Below, piece after piece: positions 35,101 to 43,244 of a stretch of 64,000 nt of DNA; position 1 is the stretch's first letter; the number at the start of each line of letters is the position of its first letter. The notes below the pieces were generated by a model that did no database searches, was not told the DNA's origin, and was given only the letters and a program-made list of their open reading frames with translations. The DNA is from Ciona intestinalis (lineage: Eukaryota; Chordata; Ascidiacea; Phlebobranchia; Cionidae). The position numbers and the translations under genes are program-made. The stretch is taken from assembly GCF_000224145.3 (NCBI RefSeq), contig NC_020167.2, forward strand, positions 5,270,287 to 5,334,286. The letters are read 5' to 3'.

Positions 35101-37222
35101 GACCTAATAGACGGCGGGTACGACAAATATTTTTCAAAAAATACTCATTCGGGACAAAAACGACTCTATTTGTTGACAAATAAATAACCCACATAACAAA
35201 TGGCTACCTTGGTAGTTTGTGTATTTTAAACGCGGCCTTTTAACTTATAGAGGTTACTAAATCATTTAAGGCTCGTCGCTACTACTATTTTGGGCGAATT
35301 CGTCCTTGGGCAACACTTAACCGCAATTTCCCAGTGGTTCAGTGGTCACATATTGGTTGTCTAAGTTATCAACCATAAATTACGAATAAAAAAAAAAGAA
35401 TTACCCACAAAGATACAAGCGTGGTAATTCGAAGGCTGGTGCAAGTTGTATAAAACAAAACACCCGTGTTACATTTGTTTATTTCATTTCACTTTACAGT
35501 GTTGAGCAATAATTTTTGTTCATAAATCCTTTACTTATTTATAGATGTCCTAAGGACGCCGTTGGTAACTCAGTTAAAATTAATTCCAACGGAGTGGCTT
35601 CGGATTCATCGTTCAGTGTTAAAGCTTTTAAATTCTTGGAGTCTGGACCTCAAGTTTACCTGTTCTGCACTATTACGGTGTGCCATAATAATTCGGAGAC
35701 GTGTAAGCCGGTATGTAGTTTTACTATCTTTTAATTTATGTTTTTGCATTTTTTTTCTTAGGTAAATAATTCTGTTTAACGATGCAAATAGGCGAATAGT
35801 AAAAAGTGTTTTTTTTATTAATACGACTATAAAATATACAGGTCGTACACTTGATGTTTCAAAGCTTTTTCACTTTAATAACATCAATTAATTAAGACTC
35901 GAATAAGTCCAGTATCAATTCGGATTTTACCAACAACAGTAGTTTCACTGGTCAAGTTTGCCTGATTTTTTTGGAGAAGTATAAACTATTCTACCATCAT
36001 GTTGCGCAAAGTACCACGGCCTACTAGAGATAGTAGGCCGTGAAGGTACACCTATGTAACACATAGTAGGATGGGGGAAAATGAGAAACCTTTTCATTCT
36101 ATTTTCTCGTCTTATTTGGTAGTAAACAAAGAACATTTAAACGACGTAAAAACCGTACTTTCACTACTCCCATTGACTGTTGTTAATTGTTTAAAACACG
36201 ATCAGGACATTTGGTTATTGTGTGCTGAATTTGTCCCGTCTTCCCCAACCTACTATATAAATTTAACTAAATTTAAAAAGTAACGACGATTCTGTTTAAT
36301 TACGTATTGCGTGTTTGTTCTTTTCTTGTTTTAAGCGTAAATGCAACTTAACGTCTGATATTTACGCCAATATGCACACAGAGTTGCAACTCTAGAAAAA
36401 AACGACAAAGTGAGGGAAATGGGTTATCAGACAAATCTAAAACTTCGGAACCACCAGTTCAAATGATGATCGGCCCAATGATGTTTAAAGAGCCGTACGT
36501 TTTTACAGATCAGAGCCCTTCTGGTCTATCACAACCGTCTTTATTGCTTGGTACGTTCGTATTGCATGGGCCTCAGTGTACATTGACTATAATAGCACGT
36601 TGTCTGTGCTTGGCCACCATAGGCTAAAACAGACAGCCAGTGTATATGCATTCAGAACAGCTGTTAAATAAGCATTATTCTTTATATATAGGACTTTAAA
36701 GCAGTGGCAGTTGTAATACATACATATTATAGGATGGGGAAAGATGGGACACCATTTTATTCTTCTTTCTCGTTCTGTTTGGGAGTAAACAAAGAATATT
36801 CAAAAAATTATAGAAATAGTATCCATACGATTACCATAGACTGATGTTAATTGTTTAAAAGACGATCAGGATATTTGGATATTATATGCTAAAGGTGCCC
36901 CATCTTCCCCTACCCCACCATAGGTGCATAATATTAATATGATTCTAAAATACACAACAAAAACACAACAATAAATTGTCCAGAGATGCATGAATAAGCT
37001 AGAACTGTACATTTAACCATTTTATTCTTTTTTAAAGATCCGTTTATTATGGGACTGATTGCAACTCTGGCCGCAATAATCTTTATCACTTGTCTTATCG
37101 TCCTCATACTCGTTTGTGTGAGAAGACGCCGCCGACAGAAAGAAAAGGAAAATGCTTCAGATATGGTGGAAGGAGTCTATTGCAAGACAAAAGGAATCTT
37201 TAACTCAGCTTACCTAGAATAG
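32193..37222 (+). CDS. EGF-like and ZP-domain transmembrane protein, copy 1
   Basis: Nine exons: 32193-32244, 32851-32970, 33335-33522, 34225-34365, 34816-34932, 34990-35117, 35545-35710, 36382-36550, 37038-37222; 421 aa, all phases agreeing. Residues 1-20 are a signal peptide (MRVKLYLLLISACFWCGG). Residues ~25-57 form a six-cysteine EGF-like unit (CPTTCPTYSKC, CECESGF). A zona pellucida domain runs ~59-307, with ADILLECKSHEITIQIQ at its start and the highly typical VFDRCWGSPFVDG and GCPKD in the ZP-C half. A furin-type site RKKR follows at 309-312. A hydrophobic segment ~364-391 then R-R-R-R-R and a short cytoplasmic tail close it. ZP proteins polymerise into extracellular coats after cleavage at such a site; an egg-coat, tunic or epithelial role cannot be told apart from sequence. 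Every intron longer than 60 bases carries a MITE or SINE. Confidence 0.92.
32365..32540 (+). mobile_element. Diverged MITE, ZP gene intron 1
   Basis: Contains TTCGTTCCATAATTTAACAG, GTTGGTAATTGTTTAAAACAC and CCTATCCCATCTTACCCCAT. Confidence 0.6.
33081..33260 (-). mobile_element. MITE, ZP gene intron 2
   Basis: GTAGAGTGGGGAAAGATGGG at left, CACCTCCCCCCTCGCACTAC at right. Confidence 0.85.
33593..33797 (+). mobile_element. MITE, ZP gene intron 3
   Basis: TATAGTAGGTTGGGGAAGAT at left, CGATCAGGACATTCGGATAT inside, CTACCCCAATCTATTATATA at right. Also present in the second ZP copy. Confidence 0.8.
34462..34665 (+). mobile_element. MITE, ZP gene intron 4
   Basis: TGTAAGGTCGGGGAAGATGG at left, TCGTCCCATTTGGTAGTAAA inside, TTCCATCTTACCCCATAGAC at right. 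Confidence 0.8.
35263..35500 (+). mobile_element. SINE, ZP gene intron 6
   Basis: AAGGCTCGTCGCTACTACTA, CGTCCTTGGGCAACACTTAA, poly-A link, and AATTCGAAGGCTGGTGCAAG; lacks the tRNA-like head. Confidence 0.65.
36011..36049. other. Near-perfect hairpin in ZP gene intron 7
   Basis: GTACCACGGCCTACT, loop AGAGAT, then AGTAGGCCGTGAAGGTAC. The arms pair almost fully, with a small bulge. The same hairpin is in the second copy at 47451-47489. Confidence 0.8.
36062..36258 (+). mobile_element. MITE, ZP gene intron 7
   Basis: ACATAGTAGGATGGGGGAAA at left, GTCTTCCCCAACCTACTATA at right, family core between. Confidence 0.85.
36727..36924 (+). mobile_element. MITE, ZP gene intron 8
   Basis: TATAGGATGGGGAAAGATGG at left and CATCTTCCCCTACCCCACCA at right. 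Confidence 0.85.
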
Positions 37223-37404
37223 CCTTGGTCGCATATTGCCAAGTAGTCGTGTATTAAACATAGTTTAGCCTTAGTATATATTATAACTTGTTTAGCATGT
37301 TTTCCGATCGACTCGTGTTCTTATTGATAATCCAGAAAAATAATGTGTTGTTCGTGTGGTTGTGATGTTTTCTTCAGATATCTATTATACTGTATAAATC
37401 CCAT

Positions 37405-37412
37405 ACAAAATA
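37405..37412 (+). terminator. Poly(A) signal region of ZP gene copy 1
   Basis: AAAATAAAACT about 185 bases after the stop; AATAAA is the first canonical signal there. The counterpart in the second copy is preserved. Confidence 0.4.
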
Positions 37413-37622
37413 AAACTAAAATCCCATATATCAGCTTGTAATTTTTCTGTATTTTATAACATTTTTCCTATTGCAACTAAAATTGCACAAGTGCAAATAA
37501 CATTTTAAAGTTTTATTTTATTTAGAAATACGAACGGTCAAAAGTGATCGAAAAAGTAGCAATGAAATGCTTTTGAATTAATCCACGATAACTATTTCAA
37601 CGAGATAACAAAAATGGCGATG

Positions 37623-37780
37623 TAGTGGGGTTGGGAAGGATGGAAATCGTCCCATTTGTTAGTAAACAAAGAATATTTACATAAATATATAATCCTAGCC
37701 CCGAGATTCTATATAACCGTAGCCCCGCAGTGGTTTTTCTTTGCTACCGGTATCCCATCTTACAACACAGTACTATATGT
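37623..37780 (+). mobile_element. Internally deleted MITE 3' of the ZP gene
   Basis: TAGTGGGGTTGGGAAGGATG, TCGTCCCATTTGTTAGTAAAC, then ACCGGTATCCCATCTTACAAC at right. Confidence 0.6.
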
Positions 37781-37924
37781 TTTTCTGCAACTTCAACAAA
37801 GTTTCTTTTTTTTTCAATTTTTCTTTAAAAATGTTTCAATTTTTTTTTTAAAAGTTGTATCATCAGATCATGTCATTAATGGTTTGTGTAAAAATGCGCA
37901 CAGTCAAAAAATCATTACAAACAG

Positions 37925-38577
37925 TTATCCAAACATTCCGCTGAAATCGTCTTCTTCTTCTTCCTCTGGCATCGCTCTCTTACTACGCCATCCTCCCCAC
38001 CCTCCTCTGCGACCTCCTGGTTGTCGACTGTGAATCAATTGTTAAAAAACATATTTTTAAAACCACGATATGGTTTATGTTTAAATGTATAGTGAAGTGG
38101 GGAATATGGGACACCTTTAGCACAAAATATTTAACTATTCTGATCTTGTTTTAAACAATAATCAAAGGTCTATAGGAGTCGTAAGAATACAGTTTATAAT
38201 TCTTTGGATGTTCTTCGTTTACTGCTGAACGAGACAAGAAAATGAAATAAAAACGTGTCCCATCTTGCCTACATACTATTACGTTTTTTTTGACACCATA
38301 ACATGGACGTTACAAAATTCTTTTATAAATCGAAAGTATTTTTTGGTTCTAGTTACGCGACCTTCTACATTAAAACTTGTATTATTCATAATTTGAAAAC
38401 AAAACCACGACTTTATATGACACAGAGGCGTTTTAATCACCTTTACCTTAGATTTGGTCCTGCTGGGTCCGGCTTTAACACAGGTTTAAGTTCTTCGTTA
38501 TTTATTTTAGTTTTCTGAGCTATAGAGACTTCCCAGCAAACGAGAATTGCAAAAACAAGCACCCACATTCTGTCCAT
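37925..38577 (-). CDS. Small secreted GWGGW peptide precursor (family member A, copy 1)
   Basis: Two minus-strand exons, 38577-38447 and 38027-37925, joined in phase 2 (AG|T, donor GTAAAG, acceptor CACAG), give 77 aa. Residues 1-20 (MDRMWVLVFAILVCWEVSIA) are a signal peptide. The middle is proline/lysine-containing. Exon 2 encodes a basic, Gly/Trp-rich core SRQPGGRRGGWGGWRSKR (residues 44-61). After the dibasic KR comes an acidic tail, AMPEEEEEDDFSGMFG, whose final Gly could serve as an amide donor. No cysteines after the signal. Signal peptide, cationic stretch, dibasic site and anionic tail together resemble precursors of tunicate antimicrobial peptides or neuropeptides; that role is inference. 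A MITE sits in the intron and a TATA-like sequence lies ~55 bases upstream of the ATG. The same exon plan and core motif recur in the neighbouring gene. Confidence 0.7.
38089..38280 (-). mobile_element. MITE in the intron of GWGGW precursor A
   Basis: AGTGAAGTGGGGAATATGGG at left, ACGTGTCCCATCTTGCCTAC at right. Confidence 0.75.
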
Positions 38578-38630
38578 ATTCTCAAAAACTTTAAAATCCT
38601 AAACCGTATTGTAAAAGCAACCAAATGGCA

Positions 38631-38640
38631 ATATATAAAC
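38631..38640 (-). promoter_or_regulatory. Candidate TATA box of GWGGW precursor A
   Basis: GTTTATATAT on the minus strand, 54-63 bases upstream of the ATG. Conserved in the second copy. Confidence 0.4.
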
Positions 38641-39315
38641 GAGAAACAGCGGGTATTTAATGTTGATTGACTAAAACGCTATCTTCTGTACAGTTAAAGT
38701 AAAACTTTATTGTTGCCTGTGTTCACAATTTGAAACAGTGTTTTCGTTTGTGCTTTTATAAGAACAAAGGTACCGCCATTTCGTTTCCTGATTTGCAGTT
38801 TATCCCGTTGCAACAATGCTGTACGTGGAGTAATGTTACAGCGGCGACATCCTGTTTTGCTGGTTTAGGAAGTTCGTTGGGAAAACCAGTGACGTATTTT
38901 CTACTTAGGCTCTGACGTGTTATGCAGTTTTACAGATTAATTAGCGTCACAACAACGTTTCAGTTTACGCGAGGCCTAATCTAACTTTGGTCTGTACACA
39001 ATCACGTACAAGGGGTCAGCCAAGTTGTTTATGATGTTGAACGCACAAATGTATTGTTATTATTTTTACAAAAAAAGCAACCAGATTGTAGAAACACATA
39101 CTTTTTTATGCAAACGGTTGTAATATTTACAAATTCATTAAACTTAAATTTTAATCACTGCTAAAACATAGTTTTTTAACTGTAAGATTTTACATACAAG
39201 ATTACAGGTTAAATAGGAATTTAGATCAACGTGAACGATTCTGCGCGACTCCTCCAAAAAAAAATATGTTAAAAATTTATCGCACGTTACAGGGTCATTC
39301 GTTTAATTACATACT

Positions 39316-39815
39316 TTATGCCGGGAAATTAATCAGGTCATTTTCATCGTTCACTCTCATTTGCTTATAACCTCGATCTTCGTTCCATGGCCCCCAGCCT
39401 TCTCGACGAGTAGTTTGTCGACTGATAAATGAAACAAAAACGGTACAAGTTAAAAGTAAGCGTTAATTTATCATGTAGTAGGGTGGGGCAAGATGAGACA
39501 AGTTTTCATCCTATTTTCTCGTCCCATTTGGAGAAAACAAGGCATATTTATAGAATTATATAACCGTAGCCCTGCGACACCAAAATAGCGTAGTTAATTG
39601 TATAAAACAATATAAGAAAGATGGGCTTTCGATGCAAACAGTATTCCATTCCATGTCATATAGTTCTATTTTACTACTGTGCTAACGTTTAAACATTACC
39701 TTTTTCCAGGTGCAGAGGGCCTCTGTGGAAGAGACTTTTCTCGATCCCTATCCGTTACGACTGATGTAACACACATACCAATTATGAAAACCAAAACCCA
39801 AGTTTTCTTTGTCAT
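39316..39815 (-). CDS. Small secreted GWGPW peptide precursor (family member B, copy 1)
   Basis: Minus-strand exons 39815-39700 and 39421-39316, again joined in phase 2 at AG|T, give 73 aa. It opens MTKKTWVLVFIIGMCVTSVV, a signal peptide closely like that of member A (W-V-L-V-F shared). After a short linker (DRDREKSLPQRPSAPGK), exon 2 begins SRQTTRREGWGPWNEDR, aligning with SRQPGGRRGGWGGWRSKR of member A, and ends NDENDLINFPA. No cysteines after the signal. The two genes are therefore paralogues built on the same two-exon plan, tandem on the same strand ~740 bases apart. The acidic tail is weaker than in A. Role unknown; secreted peptide hormone, antimicrobial or coat-associated peptide are all possible. 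The intron carries a MITE. Confidence 0.7.
39474..39655 (+). mobile_element. MITE in the intron of GWGPW precursor B
   Basis: TGTAGTAGGGTGGGGCAAGA at left, CTCGTCCCATTTGGAGAAAA inside; the right end is decayed. Confidence 0.7.
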
Positions 39816-39876
39816 ATTTAGACAGTGATTAAGTCTCAACGTTTCTGATGTAGTATGCAATTGATTTGAAACCTGG

Positions 39877-39884
39877 CTTTTATA
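39877..39884 (-). promoter_or_regulatory. TATA box of GWGPW precursor B
   Basis: Canonical TATAAAAG on the minus strand, 62-69 bases upstream of the ATG at 39815. Spacing allows a TSS ~30 bases downstream and a short 5' UTR. Confidence 0.55.
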
Positions 39885-40131
39885 GGAAACACCGCACGTT
39901 GGGGAATTTTGTTTCGGCCAAGTCAGCACATGTAATACAATAGTGTTTACCAAGTAATATGGAAAGTTCCTGAAGTGAAAACACCGCTGTCAGCAGGAGT
40001 GGCATCCACGAACCGCTGATTTGCATTGTGATTGTTTTCATATTATTTTCCTAGTTTCTGCAAATAACTAACAAGTGCGATTCTTTGCAGCGTTTTGCTG
40101 CAATGCAGTCTTTCATTTTCAGTTCTTGCGA

Positions 40132-40283
40132 TATAGATAGGAAAGAGGAAGATAGGACACCTTTTCATTCTACTTTCTCGTACCATTTGTTAGTAAACGA
40201 AAAAACATTTAAACAATTATGTAACCGTATCCTCACGACTTCCATAGACCGTTGTTAATTGCTTAAAACACCAAGTCGATATT
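40132..40283 (+). mobile_element. 3'-truncated MITE
   Basis: TAGGAAAGAGGAAGATAGGA and CGTACCATTTGTTAGTAAAC match the left half; sequence departs after AATTGCTTAAAACACC. Confidence 0.65.
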
Positions 40284-40518
40284 TTATTCACGCATACAAA
40301 TATACCCGGCCAACTTACTTAGAACATGCGCCACCATATTTAAATAAACAATTAAACTTTGGATAAATAAAGTTATGTACACGTTGCTAATGAGCGATAA
40401 TAAAATGATACATATTAGTATTAAGGGTGCTACACAACTTCCAATTTCGCAACAGAAACAAAACTCTTGCGTCAAATATATATAATTTTTTTTTTTTTAA
40501 TATATAATCACACTTTTT

Positions 40519-40887
40519 TTACTTAAGTGGAGAACATGCGACAGCTAGCGGTTCCATGATTTTAAATTGAACCTGTGAGGTTTTCTCAGAGTTTGCATGA
40601 ACCCGACGTATGTATAGAACTCTACCATGGCCCATCATTAAGATATAATTAGGACCAGCCATGTAAACACATATTGGGTCAAACAAAGTTGCCAGCGTAT
40701 TATTTCGTATCTTCCATTTTTTCACCGAACAGGAGACCAACATTTTCAAGCCATAACCCTTTATAAGCTTACGGGATAATATCTGACCCTTTAAAAAGAT
40801 TTCGTTCGTCTTCGTAGCTATTGCGCTGACAGTTGGTTCTTGTGTAGTATTAGCGTCACTGTGATAATACAATTTCTCGTTGGCCAC
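40519..40887 (-). CDS. Hypothetical protein or terminal exon, 122 aa
   Basis: Minus-strand ORF beginning MANEKLYYHSDANTTQEPTV and ending FKIMEPLAVACSPLK. I do not recognise it. Residue composition is varied and protein-like rather than repeat-derived, with no signal peptide or membrane segment. It could be a downstream exon of the gene whose ORF lies at 41075-41470 on the same strand, since ~190 bases of AT-rich DNA separate them, but I could not settle a splice pair. The region has no counterpart outside the 51262-52261 gap in the second duplication copy. Confidence 0.3.
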   Translation of the reverse strand: MANEKLYYHSDANTTQEPTVSAIATKTNEIFLKGQILSRKLIKGYGLKMLVSCSVKKWKIRNNTLATLFDPICVYMAGPNYILMMGHGRVLYIRRVHANSEKTSQVQFKIMEPLAVACSPLK

Positions 40888-41074
40888 ACAATTTTATAAT
40901 AATAGTTATCCGTAATATTGTCTATTAAAGTCAAAATTATTTACATCCCGTTTTACTTGTTACAGCGCTCTTTTAAATTGCGAGAATATGGTTCAGTATT
41001 AAATAATCTTTGAACACTAAATGGGCACAACGGAAGAAAATAAAGCAGTTACCATATTACCCCAAGCGACTATC

Positions 41075-41470
41075 TTACCCTTTATTTTCTTTTATCTGCC
41101 CCTTATCTGCAGGGAGAGCTTTTGGCATTGCTTGTGGAAAAGTAACATCGTTTCGAACGACAATTGATTCCCCGTTGTTTTGGCTTGTAAACTTGTTTGT
41201 ATCAATATATGTGGTCAGGAATACCGGAATTTTCTGAACTCCATTTAAAAGTTCTAATACTCGAAACACATAAAGTCTTCTGTTGTCATAGCTGTAGAAA
41301 CTGTTGTTCAATTTGATCACAGTCATCAGAGGCAGCTCTTCTACACGCATCTTACCATAGCAGATTTTTTCTATTGTCTTGTTCACCGAATCCCCACCAA
41401 AAAACACGCTATTAATATTATCTTGAGTGAATCTAATATCCGACGGAAGTAAATAAGTCAAATGGTCCAT
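41075..41470 (-). CDS. Uncharacterised protein with a YDNRRLYVF motif, 131 aa
   Basis: Minus-strand ORF; the Met at 41470 (MDHLTYLLPSDIRFTQ) is preferred because family homology seems to start there, although the frame stays open further upstream. Residues 11-25 (DIRFTQDNINSVFFG) and 61-69 (YDNRRLYVF), with ELPLMTVIKLNNSFY between, follow a pattern I recall from uncharacterised eukaryotic proteins: an I-R-F-[ST]-Q-D segment, then I-x-V-x-x-x-[DN]-[GN]-x-[WFY]-x-x-x-D-N-R-R-L-[YW]. I know no established function; a ParB/sulfiredoxin-like fold is sometimes suggested for DNRR-type proteins, and that is inference only. The C-terminus is lysine/asparagine-rich and low in hydrophobics. No signal peptide. 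Confidence 0.5.
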   Translation of the reverse strand: MDHLTYLLPSDIRFTQDNINSVFFGGDSVNKTIEKICYGKMRVEELPLMTVIKLNNSFYSYDNRRLYVFRVLELLNGVQKIPVFLTTYIDTNKFTSQNNGESIVVRNDVTFPQAMPKALPADKGQIKENKG

Positions 41471-41891
41471 ACTGCAATTGCGCTCATTTCGAAATAAGAC
41501 ACCCGCTGCAATAAAGTTATATGTACTCCTCCACAAGGGGTTCCGCAAATATTTTTACAATACGTTGCGCAATTTCCAATAACGTTTTTGTGCTCGATAG
41601 CAAACAAGTTTATTCGATACCGGATAGATTTTACGAACATCAGTATTTTTTTGCCAATGAACTCACTTGCAAATTTAGATTGGTATTTTCAATTTACTTT
41701 AGTATGCATTTTACATTGAAATAAATAAGATAGACGTTTAATCAACGTAAATAGAGTAAGGATATTCGAATCATTTTAGTTTCATGGCAGCACTAGGAAT
41801 TGATTTTCCTTGACGGGGAACCCCGGAATGACAATGGGTATTGTATTGGCGCAAGTTTCAATACACAATAGACATATTATTCCTATACTGT

Positions 41892-42091
41892 GTATATAGT
41901 GGGTTGGGGGAAAATGAGACACCTTTTCATTCTATTTTTTTCGTCCCATTTGGTAGTAAACAAAAATAACTAAAGGAATTATAAAACCGTACATCCACGA
42001 CTTCTATAGATCGTTATTAATTGTTTAAACACGATCAGTATATATATTATGTGCTAAAGGTGTCCCGTTTTCCTCCACCCTACTATATTAA
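41892..42091 (+). mobile_element. MITE with well-kept terminal inverted repeats
   Basis: TATAGTGGGTTGGGGGAAAA at left; the complement of the right end (CCGTTTTCCTCCACCCTACT) reads as AGTAGGGTGGAGGAAAACGG, matching the left. The clearest demonstration of the ~28-base terminal repeats. Confidence 0.9.
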
Positions 42092-42327
42092 TGTGGTACA
42101 GCCTATATGTTAACAAACCGTGTATGATGCGCCCTATATGTAAAGGAATACTTATAAAAATTTAAAATGGCGAGACCGATGAACAAGATTAGTAAACATG
42201 TAAAATTAATAAAAAAATGAAATAGATTATAAAACTGGGTAATGTTATATGCTATTATAAACCCATTGTACCGAACTAACTTTATTAATACACTAAACAA
42301 CTGATACGAGAGAATTTATTTCTTTTA

Positions 42328-42495
42328 AGACCACCGGCGCGGGCACCACAAACAGAAGATATTTTTTTGTCGGGTATATATATTTTACTTAAAGGTAAGC
42401 AGGTCTTGTGTGCATAATGATGAGAATTTGTTCATACGGATATGGGTTTGAGATTCGATCTATGAAACTAACACCCAGCTCTCTGACATGCTAGT
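42328..42495 (+). repeat. Direct repeat unit 1
   Basis: Shares GCGGGCACCACAAACAGAAG, ATGATGAGAATTTGTTCATA and AACTAACACCCAGCTCTCTG with 42940-43130. About 170-190 bases, ~610 bases apart. Confidence 0.8.
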
Positions 42496-42939
42496 AATCT
42501 TATATTGATATAGCTGCTTTATTGAAACTGGTCTTTAAGTTTTGGTCCCACATGAACAGACACAAATTGAAAACTACTATTTCTGACTTCCATAATGTAT
42601 ACTGAAATGATCAAGTTAATACAGCAGAACAACGAATTTAGAAAATAGTTTTAGATTAGAGACAGCTGGTACACCACAAGACAAAAGATCGACATAATTT
42701 ACAAAAGATCGACATAATTCACATAAACGCGACATGTTTGCGAAACAAGGCGTTTTGGTGGCCTAAGTTATCCACAAGACATCTTGGACGAGAGACGTAT
42801 AGAAATAAAGGAGATATCCAGGTATGTGGTCGGGTTTTGCCCATGTTTTTTTCCATGGTGTTTACTTACTTCATGTTCGCCGTTTCAAACTAACTTTATA
42901 AATCCGCTTCACAGCTGGTATCGATTAATTTAATTCCTT

Positions 42940-43130
42940 AAAAACTACCAGCACGGGCACCACAAAAGGAAGATATTTTATTACAGCAAGTATATATCTT
43001 TTCCTTAGTGGTATTGGTATTGCTATTGGTACTATGTTAGCATGATGATGAGAATTTGTTCATATCTATATGGGTTGAGATTCCATCAATGAAACTAACA
43101 CCCAGCTCTCTGACGTGCTAGTTATATTAG
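42940..43130 (+). repeat. Direct repeat unit 2
   Basis: Second copy of the unit at 42328, with ~20 extra bases (TGGTATTGGTATTGCTATTG) in the middle. Confidence 0.8.
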
Positions 43131-43244
43131 GTAGCAATGCTGTTCAGCAAGTTTAACTTGTTGTTTGGTGACAGATACAAAAAGAACAGACCCAAATACC
43201 TGGTTGATATTTTAAACACGAATTGCCACACTTGCACAAAACAA

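Larger units (their letters stand above)
33411..39840. repeat. 6.4-kb duplicated segment, copy 1
   Basis: Runs collinearly with 44844-51261 at a few per cent divergence or less, including intronic MITEs, hairpin, ZP exons 3-9 and both small secreted genes. Both matched ends of copy 2 are set by N gaps, so the true ends are unknown. Confidence 0.95.

Noticed and set aside
38730-38915. Plus-strand ORF beginning MKQCFRLCFYKNK, repeated at 50149-50334
   Set aside because: Lies in the upstream region of precursor A on the opposite strand; no splice sites or homology, and conservation is explained by the segment duplication.
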